From Deltaproteobacteria bacterium (GTDB lineage Bacteria; Desulfobacterota; Binatia; Binatales; Binataceae), in the NCBI GenBank assembly GCA_019237115.1, contig JAFAHS010000068.1:1-64000 (forward strand): 64,000 nt of DNA, written 5' to 3'. The translations under genes were made by a program, and so were the position numbers. Below the pieces are notes generated by a model, which worked only from the letters and a program-made list of their open reading frames with translations, was not told where the DNA came from and made no database searches. Positions within the stretch are counted from its first letter, which is position 1. Each line of letters opens with the position of its first letter. This document shows positions 31,951 to 40,098 of the stretch, piece by piece.

Positions 31951-33177
31951 CTATCGCGGCAATGATCGGAGCACGCCTTCTTGCGTCAGGCGGGCGACTC
32001 GGTCGGCGCTGTACCCCAGCAATGACGAAAGGATCCGTTCGTTGTGTTCACCCAGGAACGGCGCCTCGAGATCGAGCCGCCCGGGAAAGGACGAGAAACG
32101 CAAAGGAAAGCCGGGAATCTGAAAATCGCCAAGGATTCGATCGTGCACCGTCTGCACGGTTTGGCGTTTCACCAGATGAGGATGCTGCATCGCTTTCTCT
32201 ACCGTCAGCACCGGACCGCAAGGCAGCCGCGCCTCCCGCAGCGCGGCAATCGCAGCTTCATCGCTGGGCATCGATTGTAGCCAGATCTCAATCGCCTCGA
32301 TTACTCCCACGCGATTTTTTACTCGGCTGGAATTATCGATAAAGCGCGGATCACGGCCCAGTTCCGGCCGCCCCATTAGCTCGCACAGCTTGATCCAATG
32401 ATGGTCGAGCCAGGCGAATATCAGGATGTAGGCCTCGCGGCCCTTGAACATCCCCGCCGGCGCGAGAACCGAATAATGCAGGCCCGTACGTACCGGCTTG
32501 ACCGTACCGCCGCTCGAACTGAGTGTCTGTACCCAAACGTCATGATAGCTGAAATATGCGTCGACCAGTGAAATGTCGAGATGCTGCCCTTCGCCGCTGC
32601 GCTCGCGATGCAACAATGCGCATGCAATCGCCGCGAGACCATGAACTCCCGTAGAGACGTCGCCCAGCGCGAGCATCGGCGGATAGTGCGCTCCACCCTC
32701 TTCCCCACTCAGTGAGGTTACGCCCGCATAGGCCTGACCGATAAAATCGTAGCCAGGATCGTTCGCCAGCGGTCCGTCCTGGCCGAAAGTCGATACCGAA
32801 CACATGATGAGCTTCGGATTGATTTTCCGCACGGTGTTGTAATCGAAACCCATTCGGCCAATCACGCCCGGGGCGAAATTCTCCACCATCACGTCCACTT
32901 TCGCTATCAACTCGCGGATGATGGTTTTGCCGGCTTCGCTTCGCGGATCCAGGCACAGGCTCAGCTTGCCCCGATTCTGCTGGACGAAGTAGCCGCTGCG
33001 CTCGTTCTTCAGAAACGGCATCCCGCGCGAACGGTCGCCATCCGGCGCGAGCTCGACCTTGATAACCTCGGCGCCCATCTCCGCCATCATTTTGGTGACC
33101 GTGGGACCGGCAACAAATTGCGTGAAGTCCAGCGCCTTGTAGCCATCGAGCACGTGCTTGCGTCCATTGGTTGGCAT
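31951..33177 (-). CDS. Family III CoA-transferase (CaiB/BaiF)
   Basis: The 408-residue protein opens GYKALDFTQFVAGPTVTKMM, AEMGAEVIKVELAPDGDRSR, with NRGKLSLCLDPRSEAGKTII, VMVENFAPGVIGRMGFDYNT and GDVSTGVHGLAAIACALLHR. These are standard CaiB/BaiF landmarks. The catalytic Asp is expected in LDISLVDAYFSYHD. It moves CoA between carboxylic acids in the cytoplasm. The ATG at 33177 follows AGGGAGGA; a longer frame to 33276 is less likely. It is divergent from a TetR gene and oxygenase operon, so it may activate the same substrate. Confidence 0.9.
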   Translation of the reverse strand: MPTNGRKHVLDGYKALDFTQFVAGPTVTKMMAEMGAEVIKVELAPDGDRSRGMPFLKNERSGYFVQQNRGKLSLCLDPRSEAGKTIIRELIAKVDVMVENFAPGVIGRMGFDYNTVRKINPKLIMCSVSTFGQDGPLANDPGYDFIGQAYAGVTSLSGEEGGAHYPPMLALGDVSTGVHGLAAIACALLHRERSGEGQHLDISLVDAYFSYHDVWVQTLSSSGGTVKPVRTGLHYSVLAPAGMFKGREAYILIFAWLDHHWIKLCELMGRPELGRDPRFIDNSSRVKNRVGVIEAIEIWLQSMPSDEAAIAALREARLPCGPVLTVEKAMQHPHLVKRQTVQTVHDRILGDFQIPGFPLRFSSFPGRLDLEAPFLGEHNERILSSLLGYSADRVARLTQEGVLRSLPR

Positions 33178-33340
33178 GGTGGCAGTCCTCCCTGTCGCAA
33201 AACGATCCTTATCGCCGGTCGACGGATTCTGCCAACGCGAACTCTCTCGAACGATCAGACGCCGGACAAGCGACATCTCGCGGATGCGGGGTTACGCGAA
33301 GAAGTCAGCCGCCTCGGGCGGCGGGGTACTGGCGAGCTGC

Positions 33341-33377
33341 TTGACAAATGAACAGTGTACCATGTACAAATGTACAC
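33341..33377 (+). promoter_or_regulatory. Promoter with GTGTAC-N11-GTACAC operator
   Basis: TTGACA (33341-33346) and TACAAA (33365-33370) are 18 bases apart. A palindrome GTGTAC (33355-33360) and GTACAC (33372-33377) covers the spacer and -10 box. This is the standard layout for TetR autorepression of its own operon. Confidence 0.65.
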
Positions 33378-33378
33378 G

Positions 33379-34038
33379 ATGCTGTTCAAGCGCGAAACTG
33401 AGACGAGCGAACCGCGACGCACTCAAATCCTGGAAGCTGCGCTACGAATCGTAGCCGCTGGTGGCCCTGACGCGATCACGTTTCGCCGCGTCGCTGAGCG
33501 CGCCGGGGTCCCGCTCGGCTCGCTCACCTACTATTTCGAATCACGCGAGGACCTTCTGCGTGAAGCGTTTCGTCTCTACCTGGCGGAAGCGGCCGCGTTT
33601 GTTCGCGATGTCGAGGAAGGGAGCCGCTCCCATACTCCGTCGCAAGTCATCGAGATGGTCATGGCGATCATGCGCCGCGAATTCTCCGATGATCCCGCGA
33701 TGGTTCGGGTTGAATACGAACTCATTCTCTATGCCGTTCGCGAACCTGAGTTGGCGCGCGAGTTCAACGCGTACGAGCGCTGGATGGAGACCAAGCTTGC
33801 GGGCTCGCTGGAAAAGATCGGAGCGCCGCGGCCAATCGATGCGGCCCGCACCATTATTGACGTCGCGCGCGGCTTCGAGATCGAACGCCTGACCCATGCG
33901 GGTGCGCAGCTCGAAGATTTGCAGCGCAGGCTTAGCCTGGTGATCGACGCGCTAGTCAATGACCGCCCGGCGGAACCTCGCAACCTGAGGCGGCGTCGCG
34001 CTCAACAAGCTAACCGAAGAAGGAGGTCTGCATCTTGA
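33379..34038 (+). CDS. TetR-family transcriptional regulator
   Basis: From the ATG at 33379 the protein has 219 residues. It reads EPRRTQILEAALRIVAAGGP, DAITFRRVAERAGVPLGSLT and YYFESREDLLREAFRLYL, the TetR DNA-binding domain, then an all-helical ligand domain. The start is set by the promoter: a -10 box at 33365-33370 would put the transcript start at about 33377, so the message may be nearly leaderless. The stop overlaps the next start by four bases (TTGA), so the regulator is the first gene of the oxygenase operon. Confidence 0.85.
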   Translation: MLFKRETETSEPRRTQILEAALRIVAAGGPDAITFRRVAERAGVPLGSLTYYFESREDLLREAFRLYLAEAAAFVRDVEEGSRSHTPSQVIEMVMAIMRREFSDDPAMVRVEYELILYAVREPELAREFNAYERWMETKLAGSLEKIGAPRPIDAARTIIDVARGFEIERLTHAGAQLEDLQRRLSLVIDALVNDRPAEPRNLRRRRAQQANRRRRSAS

Positions 34039-34859
34039 GTATACCGCGTCTGAAAGCAGAAGCTTCGTGCGAACAGGTGTTGGCCGCGATCGAAACCGCC
34101 GGCGGCGTAGTTGTCGATCGCCTCGTCTCGGCGGATTTCATGGACGAGGTCGCTGCCGAACTTCGCCCCTGGATAGAAAACACTCCCACCGGCACAGATG
34201 ACTTCGAAGGTCACCGGACGCGGCGCACTGGTGGTTTGATAGCTCGCTCGCCGAAGAGCCGCGAACTCATGATGCATTCGCTGATTCTGGGAGCTGCCAG
34301 GCACATCCTGGGGCGGGCTACCAGTATTCAAGTCAACGCAACGCAGGCGATCACCATCGGACCCGGAGAACCGGCGCAGGTGATCCATCGCGACCAGTGG
34401 GCCTTCGACATGTATCCCTTTGCGAAGGACTACCAGGTGATCGTCAACACGATATGGGCGATGACCGACTTCACCGCGCAGAACGGCGGTACGCGCGTTA
34501 TTCCCGGAAGCCACAAATTCGAAGACAAGCTGAGGTTCAGCGAAGGTGACACCGAGCCTGTGGAGATGAGCAAGGGCTCGGCGTTTTTGTATCCCGGGAC
34601 CACCTACCACGGCGGCGGCGCAAATCGATCCGAAGCCAATCGAATCGGAATCTCCCTCAGTTACAGCGCTTCATGGCTGCGCCAGGAAGAGAATCAATAT
34701 CTGGCCGTGCCGATAGAGATCGCGCGCACACTGCCGGAGGATCTGCTGCGCCTGATTGGCTATCAGCGCGGCGCTTACGCACTCGGCTACGTAGACGACC
34801 TGCGCGATCCGATGGAGTTCGTTCGGCCGGATCTCGCCAGGCGAGGACTGGCCCACTGA
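34035..34859 (+). CDS. Phytanoyl-CoA dioxygenase family protein 1
   Basis: The 274-residue protein starts at a TTG 8 bases after AGGAGG. It has the double-stranded beta-helix of Fe(II)/2-oxoglutarate oxygenases: iron ligands His118 and Asp120 (VIHRDQWAF), His192 (YHGGGANRSE), with Arg198 for 2-oxoglutarate. It should hydroxylate a substrate while turning 2-oxoglutarate to succinate. It is about 60 percent identical by eye to the next gene, so the two arose by duplication. It is cotranslated with the TetR gene. Confidence 0.9.
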   Translation: MSIPRLKAEASCEQVLAAIETAGGVVVDRLVSADFMDEVAAELRPWIENTPTGTDDFEGHRTRRTGGLIARSPKSRELMMHSLILGAARHILGRATSIQVNATQAITIGPGEPAQVIHRDQWAFDMYPFAKDYQVIVNTIWAMTDFTAQNGGTRVIPGSHKFEDKLRFSEGDTEPVEMSKGSAFLYPGTTYHGGGANRSEANRIGISLSYSASWLRQEENQYLAVPIEIARTLPEDLLRLIGYQRGAYALGYVDDLRDPMEFVRPDLARRGLAH

Positions 34860-34892
34860 ATCAGAGATCATTGAGAACTGACGGAGATAGCG

Positions 34893-35780
34893 ATGGAAAT
34901 CCAACATTTGGCGAAAACTGCAACCGGAGAACAGCTGGCAGACGCCATCACTCGCGACGGCGCGGTGATCGTCGATAACCTGCTGGCCCGCGACCAGGTA
35001 GACGAGGTGATGGCGGAACTGCGGCCGTGGATCGAAAACACCAAGTCGGGTTCCGATAGCTTCGCCGGACGCAATACCCGGCGTACCGGAGCCTTGATTG
35101 CGCGATCGACCAAATGCCGCGAGCTGGTGGTGCATCCTCTCGCTCTCGCCACCTGCGGCAAGTTTCTCGGTCACGCGACCAGCTACCAACTTCACCTGAC
35201 GCAGGTTATCTCAATCGGTCCGGGCGAGCCTGCGCAGCAGATTCATCGCGATCAGTGGGCATTCGATTTCTTCAGCTTCCCGAAGGGCTATGAAGTCCAG
35301 TGCAACACGATCTGGGCGATGACGGATTTCAACGAGCGCAACGGCGCCACACGGGTGATTCCCGGTAGTAACCGATTTGATGACAAGCTGCGCTTCACGG
35401 AGGCGGACACGATTCCCGCGGAGATGAGCAGAGGCTCGGTGCTGTTTTACAGCGGCAGCGTTTACCACGGCGGCGGTGCGAATCGTTCTGAAGCCACCCG
35501 CGTCGGAATCAACATCACATACAATCTGTCGTGGCTGCGGCAGGAGGAAAATCAGTATCTCGCGGTGCCGCCGGAAGTCGCCGGGACGCTGCCGGTCGAG
35601 TTGCTGCGATTGATGGGTTATCAGATGGGAGCGTATGCCCTCGGGTACGTGGGCGACACGATGGATCCGATTCAGGTGGTGCGACCCGATTTGACGAAGT
35701 TCGGCTTCGGGTACCTGGAAGGCACGGTCGAGAAGCTGAAAAAGCAGAAGAACGAATCGTGGGAGCAGAAGCGCGAGTAA
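34893..35780 (+). CDS. Phytanoyl-CoA dioxygenase family protein 2
   Basis: The 295-residue protein is a paralogue of the preceding one, with His118, Asp120, His192 and the Arg at the same positions. It has a 20-residue longer charged tail (EGTVEKLKKQKNESWEQKRE). Two PhyH paralogues side by side suggest two successive or alternative oxidations of a bulky substrate. It lies 33 bases after its partner and 65 before the diiron gene. Confidence 0.9.
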   Translation: MEIQHLAKTATGEQLADAITRDGAVIVDNLLARDQVDEVMAELRPWIENTKSGSDSFAGRNTRRTGALIARSTKCRELVVHPLALATCGKFLGHATSYQLHLTQVISIGPGEPAQQIHRDQWAFDFFSFPKGYEVQCNTIWAMTDFNERNGATRVIPGSNRFDDKLRFTEADTIPAEMSRGSVLFYSGSVYHGGGANRSEATRVGINITYNLSWLRQEENQYLAVPPEVAGTLPVELLRLMGYQMGAYALGYVGDTMDPIQVVRPDLTKFGFGYLEGTVEKLKKQKNESWEQKRE

Positions 35781-35845
35781 ACACTATGCGCCATCGCGCG
35801 CAACGGATACGCGATTCATCACTGAGATTTCAAAAGAGGTAGACA

Positions 35846-36910
35846 ATGACCACAGCGAATCGATATGCGATGCCCGTCGATGGGCTCGAATGGATAGTTC
35901 CCGAAGCTTTCGAGAGCTGCTTCAAATGGGAATACGAGGATGGCAGCGAGTCGCTCCATCGCCTCTACGAGAAAGGCAAAAAGCAGCAATGGAACGCCAC
36001 TGATCGGATCGATTGGTCTCTTGATCTTGACCCGGAAAATCCCGAGGAACTGCCTGACGAGTACCTCTCGATCTACGGCTCTCCGGTTTGGGAGCGCCTC
36101 ACGCTCAAGGAACGCGCTGACCTGCGTCGTCATTCCCAGGCCAACGACCTGTCGCAATTTCTCCATGGCGAGCAGGGCGCACTGATCTGTACTGCCAAGA
36201 TCGTGCAGCAGGTGCCGGACGTCGAGGCGAAGTTTTACGCGGCGACGCAGGTGATGGACGAGGCGCGCCACGTCGAAGTGTACAAGCGGCTACTGCATGA
36301 AAAATTCGACCTCGCCTATCCAATCACTCCGCCCCTGCAGAGCCTGCTGGATGGCATCCTGCGCGATTCGCGATGGGACATGACCTATCTCGGGATGCAG
36401 GTGCTGATCGAGGGACTCGCGCTGGCCGCCTTCGCAGGTATCCGCGATACGGCGAAAAACCCGCTCGCCGCAGCGGTGAATGCCTACGTCATGCAGGACG
36501 AGGCGCGCCACGTCGCGTTCGGCCGCCTGGCGCTGCGCGAATACTATCCGCATCTGAGTCAGAAAGAACGCAACGAACGCGAGGAGTTCGTAGTCGATGC
36601 GTGCTACACGATGCGCGATCGGTTCAACTCGCGCGACGTGTACGAGCGGCTGGGTTTGCCCCTCAAGGAATGCATCGAATGGGAAGAAAATTCGCCGGGA
36701 ATGCAAGAGTTCCGCGCGGCGCTTTTCACCCGTATCGTGCCGGCGATCAAAGACATCGGGCTGTGGGGTCCGCGCGTCAGGAAGGCATACAGCGACATGG
36801 GTGTTCTCGCCTTCGCCGACGTCGATATGGATGAGCTGGCGGCAAGCGACCAGTCAATCGCGGACGAGTTTGATCGGACATCCGCAGCTGCGCGCCGAGG
36901 AACTGAATGA
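35846..36910 (+). CDS. Ferritin-like diiron oxygenase
   Basis: The 354-residue protein has the ribonucleotide-reductase-like helical bundle: Glu109 (HGEQGAL), Glu139 and His142 (DEARHVEVYK), Glu189 (IEGLALAAF), Glu219 and His222 (DEARHVAFG). These six residues form the carboxylate-bridged diiron site. The wider architecture resembles diiron oxygenases of the AurF/CmlA or ferritin-like groups, which oxidise amines, alkanes or fatty acids. The gene stops in ATGA, overlapping the SDR start, so it belongs to the same operon. Confidence 0.85.
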   Translation: MTTANRYAMPVDGLEWIVPEAFESCFKWEYEDGSESLHRLYEKGKKQQWNATDRIDWSLDLDPENPEELPDEYLSIYGSPVWERLTLKERADLRRHSQANDLSQFLHGEQGALICTAKIVQQVPDVEAKFYAATQVMDEARHVEVYKRLLHEKFDLAYPITPPLQSLLDGILRDSRWDMTYLGMQVLIEGLALAAFAGIRDTAKNPLAAAVNAYVMQDEARHVAFGRLALREYYPHLSQKERNEREEFVVDACYTMRDRFNSRDVYERLGLPLKECIEWEENSPGMQEFRAALFTRIVPAIKDIGLWGPRVRKAYSDMGVLAFADVDMDELAASDQSIADEFDRTSAAARRGTE

Positions 36911-37686
36911 TGAAGGTCAGTTTTTCCGTAAAAGACAAAGTGGCGATCGTGACCGGCGGTTCGAAGGGAATCGGGCGCGCGATTGCGCTCACCCTGGCCG
37001 AGCACGGCGCCGACGTGGCGATCGCGGCACGCGGACGCGAGTCACTGGAAAAAACCAAATCCGAAATAGAGGCGACCGGCCGCCGATGCATCGCGCTCTC
37101 CGCGAACATGGCCGACGAGAAGGAGTGGAAGCGGCTGGTGGACGAAACGATCGCGGCGTTCGGCGGCGTGGACATCCTGGTCAACAATGCCGCGGCTGAT
37201 TCCGGATACGGTCCGATCGCAAAGACCGAGAGCTCGCGATGGGATCTGGTAATGAAGGTCAACCTGAAGGCGCCATTTGCTCTCTCCAGCCTGTGTCTGT
37301 CGTCGATGAAGGGGCGAGGCGGAGGTGCGGTGATTCATATCACCTCCAACGAAGGCCTCCGGCCCAGCTTCGGACTTGGAGTATATTCCGTGAGCAAGGG
37401 AGCGCTCGTGACGCTGGCCCAGGTGTGCGCCAAGGAATGGGCGCGCGACAAGATCCGGGTCAACTGTATCGCGCCAGGCCTGGTGCGCACCGAAATGGCT
37501 GCTCCACTGGTCGAGATGGTCGAAAAATCCGGACGCTATCCCAATCCGCTGCATCGCGTGGCCGAACCCGAAGAGATCGCCGGTCTCGCCTTGTACCTCG
37601 CAAGCGACGCGGGCAGTTACGCGACCGGCCAAACTTTTGTGGTTGACGGAGGCGAACTCGTCCTCGCACCGACGGATCAGAACTGA
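36907..37686 (+). CDS. Short-chain dehydrogenase/reductase (classical SDR)
   Basis: The 259-residue protein has the NAD(P) loop TGGSKGIG at residues 16-23, NNAAADSGYG near 95, the catalytic Ser (ITSNEG) and Tyr-X-X-X-Lys (YSVSKGAL). It ends with PGLVRTEM and the SDR C-terminal GQTFVVDGG. It oxidises an alcohol or reduces a ketone. The ATG overlaps the stop of the diiron gene by four bases. It may process an oxygenated product of the upstream enzymes. Confidence 0.95.
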   Translation: MMKVSFSVKDKVAIVTGGSKGIGRAIALTLAEHGADVAIAARGRESLEKTKSEIEATGRRCIALSANMADEKEWKRLVDETIAAFGGVDILVNNAAADSGYGPIAKTESSRWDLVMKVNLKAPFALSSLCLSSMKGRGGGAVIHITSNEGLRPSFGLGVYSVSKGALVTLAQVCAKEWARDKIRVNCIAPGLVRTEMAAPLVEMVEKSGRYPNPLHRVAEPEEIAGLALYLASDAGSYATGQTFVVDGGELVLAPTDQN

Positions 37687-37699
37687 GGAATTGATTCCA

Positions 37700-37894
37700 A
37701 TGCCGAAGACCAAAAATGAGATCGATGCGCTGCTCACCAAGCCGAATGTGGCCGTGCTCGCGGTGACTGGGCCCAATGGAGCGCCGCATGCGGTGCCCAC
37801 CTGGTACGATTACCCAGGACGGTACCATTGTCTTCCATAGTGATCCGCGTGCTTACAAATACAAGTGCCTTCAGCACGACCCGCGTGTAACCTA
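37700..37894 (+). pseudogene. PPOX-class flavin/F420 protein, frameshifted and cut
   Basis: The frame begins MPKTKNEIDALLTKPNVAVL, then PNGAPHAVPTWYDY, the N-terminus of PPOX-class (pyridoxamine-phosphate-oxidase fold) proteins that bind FMN or F420. A one-base shift then gives QDGTIVFHSDPRAYKYKC and QHDPRV, followed by TAA at 37894. The rest of this roughly 130-residue protein is missing. A tRNA-Thr half and an IS481 end begin within 25 bases, so the operon's last gene was destroyed by that insertion. Confidence 0.8.
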
Positions 37895-37916
37895 AAAGCG
37901 ATGTCCGGGACTCGCC

Positions 37917-37961
37917 GTTCGTAATCAGCAGGTCACTGGTTCGAATCCGACGGGTGGGTCC
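37917..37961 (+). tRNA. Partial tRNA-Thr(CGT) 3' half
   Basis: TTCGTAATCAGCAGGTCACT and GGTTCGAATCCGACGGGTGG GTCCA carry an anticodon loop TTCGTAA, variable loop and T arm of a threonine tRNA, with mispairs in the T stem. The 5' half is absent. It runs into the IS481 end 10 bases later. Confidence 0.5.
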
Positions 37962-37970
37962 AAAAAACCT

Positions 37971-38048
37971 GGGTCCGGCCCGGAGACATAGGTAACACAA
38001 TGTACCGGCTACATAGGTGACAACCTGGGGCCGAACGGGTTGTCGAGT
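37971..38048 (-). repeat. IS481-type element right end, copy 2
   Basis: Inverted relative to the first copy, this stretch reproduces the last codons of the transposase (LDNPFGPRLSPM) and the IS terminus at 11806-11868 base for base in its core. Only the tip of the element is left. Confidence 0.8.
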
Positions 38049-38170
38049 GAAGCCATCGATCCCGAATCGCGACGCATGACCTGTGCCGGCCAAAATCAAT
38101 ACACGCTTGGTTTCACAGGTGAGCGGGACGTAGAGAACCCTTCATGTCTCTAGCTGCCATCGTCCTGGCA

Positions 38171-38863
38171 CTAGACACCGCCGTACCAATCGTAACCCTG
38201 ATCTTCCCAGTATCCACCGGCGCGCGTTGGCAGAAAATTTACTTCGGTCAGGTACTTCACCATCTTGTAGCCAAGCTTGACGGGTGAATAGAGGCGCAGT
38301 GGCGCGCCGTGGTCGGGATATAACGGGCGCCCGTTCATGCCGTAGGCGAGAATCGTCTGCGGATGAAGCGAGCTCTCGATGTCCCACGTCGAATAGTAAC
38401 CGTTGTCGAATGAACGGAACTCGACGTACCGCGCCTCGCGGCTTGCGCCAACCATGCGTGCGATCTCGCGGAGCTGCACGCCGTGCCATTGGGCTACGGC
38501 CGACCACCCCTCGACACAGTGGTGGCGGATTCGCATTCCCGTTTGCGGCATCCGCTTGAGCTGGTCGAGTGTGAAGACAGAGGTCCGCGCAACCAGCCCG
38601 CCAACCTTGAGCGCCCAATTATCAGGCGCGAATGGCATCGAGTCGGAAATAAAGTAGCTCGGGAAAGCGACCTCCGGTGTGAGCTCGGACGCAGGCGGTT
38701 CGGCCGCAAGGCGATTTTCGGAGAATAACAGACGATCTACGCGCTCATTCCACCATCCCATCCCGGCGAGAAACATCGACGTGGCACGGCTATCGCATCC
38801 GGCGAGCGCCGTGGTGGCGGCAAGACCGAGCAGAAGGCTTCGCCGCGTGATAACCCTAACCAC
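38171..38863 (-). CDS. Exported molybdopterin oxidoreductase (sulfite-oxidase fold, MsrP-like)
   Basis: The 230-residue protein has a twin-arginine leader (RRSLLLGLAATTALAGC) with a lipobox Cys at residue 23. Its core shows DNWALKVGGLVARTSVFTLD, the molybdenum ligand Cys116 in RIRHHCVEGWSAVAQWHGV, and ILAYGMNGRPLYPDHGAPLR, all typical of the sulfite-oxidase superfamily. It should sit outside the membrane as a lipoprotein and exchange electrons with the cytochrome b encoded just upstream (8-base overlap). The substrate is unknown; sulfoxide or sulfite chemistry is likely. Confidence 0.85.
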   Translation of the reverse strand: MVRVITRRSLLLGLAATTALAGCDSRATSMFLAGMGWWNERVDRLLFSENRLAAEPPASELTPEVAFPSYFISDSMPFAPDNWALKVGGLVARTSVFTLDQLKRMPQTGMRIRHHCVEGWSAVAQWHGVQLREIARMVGASREARYVEFRSFDNGYYSTWDIESSLHPQTILAYGMNGRPLYPDHGAPLRLYSPVKLGYKMVKYLTEVNFLPTRAGGYWEDQGYDWYGGV

Positions 38864-39665
38864 GCTGCCCCCCGGTCACCATCGTAACGAGCGTACGCGG
38901 ATGCAGTGCGACGAGCACCAGATGCATCGCGGTGAACGACGCGAGCAAAACCAGGCAGCTCAAGTGCACCACGCGCGCGACGTCGTATCCGCCGAAGGCC
39001 GCCGTGATCCAGTACAACTGGACAGGTTTGTAAATCGCCAACCCCGACAGAACCACGACAACTCCGAACAAGATCGCGGATGAGTATGCGAGCCGCTGCA
39101 GACCGTTGTAAAAATCCTGTGATGGTGGAGTTCTGCGAATGCGCAAGTAGTAAGCGAACATCGCAAGCGCGTTTGAAGTATCGCGAGTCGGAATGAAAAT
39201 TCGTCGTCTCCACTCACCGCTCGCGACCATATAGATCAGGTAAATGGCCCCGTTAAGGATGAGGAACCAGGCGATCGCGAAATGCCAGTGACGCGCGCCC
39301 GCGAGCCATCCGCCGAATCGCAGCCACGACGGTGGCGCCTGGTTCTGAAACGGATACCAGCCATATTGTCCGCCGCGCGGCCCGAGGGCCGGATACGCCG
39401 CCAGGATCTGCAGACCGCTGCCGGCCATGATGACCAGCAGCGGAATGTTGATCCAATGCGCCAGGCGAATCGCGGCTGGCTGAGGGAGTCGGCCCTTAGC
39501 TCGAGTTTCCGCGGCCGATGGACCGGTCGACTCACTCCGGGGCGGCGAGAATCGAAGTAAAGCGATCGCTCTCGCGAGCTTTCCACCACGCGCTGGATCG
39601 CGATCCGCCGTGAAGCTCTTACTATCGCGCGAACGCGGAAGTGGCCCTGCGGGTGCCTTCTCCAC
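38856..39665 (-). CDS. Cytochrome b561-type membrane subunit
   Basis: The 269-residue protein has a 60-residue polar leader and then four membrane helices with heme-ligand histidines: IRLAHWINIPLLVIMAGSGL, ARHWHFAIAWFLILNGAIYL, LAYSSAILFGVVVVLSGLAI and ARVVHLSCLVLLASFTAMHL. This matches the b-type cytochrome subunit of bacterial molybdoenzymes. It overlaps the molybdopterin gene by 8 bases and should pass electrons between quinone and that enzyme. The GTG start at 39665 is uncertain. Confidence 0.8.
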   Translation of the reverse strand: MEKAPAGPLPRSRDSKSFTADRDPARGGKLARAIALLRFSPPRSESTGPSAAETRAKGRLPQPAAIRLAHWINIPLLVIMAGSGLQILAAYPALGPRGGQYGWYPFQNQAPPSWLRFGGWLAGARHWHFAIAWFLILNGAIYLIYMVASGEWRRRIFIPTRDTSNALAMFAYYLRIRRTPPSQDFYNGLQRLAYSSAILFGVVVVLSGLAIYKPVQLYWITAAFGGYDVARVVHLSCLVLLASFTAMHLVLVALHPRTLVTMVTGGQRG

Positions 39666-39681
39666 GAGACCGAACCTCCGC

Positions 39682-40014
39682 TTAGTGGCCCATTCCTGTC
39701 GTCGAAGAGCGGCCCATCATGCCGCTGTTTCCGCCGTCCATCATGTGTCCATCCATCATCATCATCTGTCCTTCCTTCATGCGCGTTTCGCGGCCATCTT
39801 TCGTTTTAACCGTTCCATCGGTCATGACCGTGGCTCCGTTGGACATGGACATCGCGCTCTCCATGGGTCCGGTCGCCTTCCCCGCTTTCATCATCACCAT
39901 CTTGCCGTCGTGCATCATGACACCGTCTGAGTCCGCGGCCTTAACATTCGGGGTCACACAAAAAGCCATGACCAGCGCAGTCGCGAGCAAGCAAATTGCT
40001 CGATACCTGTTCAT
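39682..40014 (-). CDS. Methionine-rich secreted protein with DUF6799-like repeats
   Basis: The 110-residue protein has a signal peptide (YRAICLLATALVMAFCVTPN, cut near VKA) and two repeats of the form D-G-V-M-M-H-D-G-K-M-V-M-M, with NGATVMTDGTVKTKDGRET between. About 20 Met and several His residues could bind copper or silver. GGAGG precedes the ATG. It is next to the molybdoenzyme-cytochrome pair but points to metal handling or a scaffold; function unknown. Confidence 0.7.
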   Translation of the reverse strand: MNRYRAICLLATALVMAFCVTPNVKAADSDGVMMHDGKMVMMKAGKATGPMESAMSMSNGATVMTDGTVKTKDGRETRMKEGQMMMMDGHMMDGGNSGMMGRSSTTGMGH

Positions 40015-40098
40015 CAGCGGATCCTCCATTGAAACTTATTGACTTCGATAGACAACCGTCATGGTTGTGGAATTGTTTGGTTGAAGGATAGCAACTGC

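Noticed and set aside
37240..37800. 252-codon minus-strand frame opposite the SDR gene
   Set aside because: Shadow of the SDR, whose motifs are complete on the plus strand.
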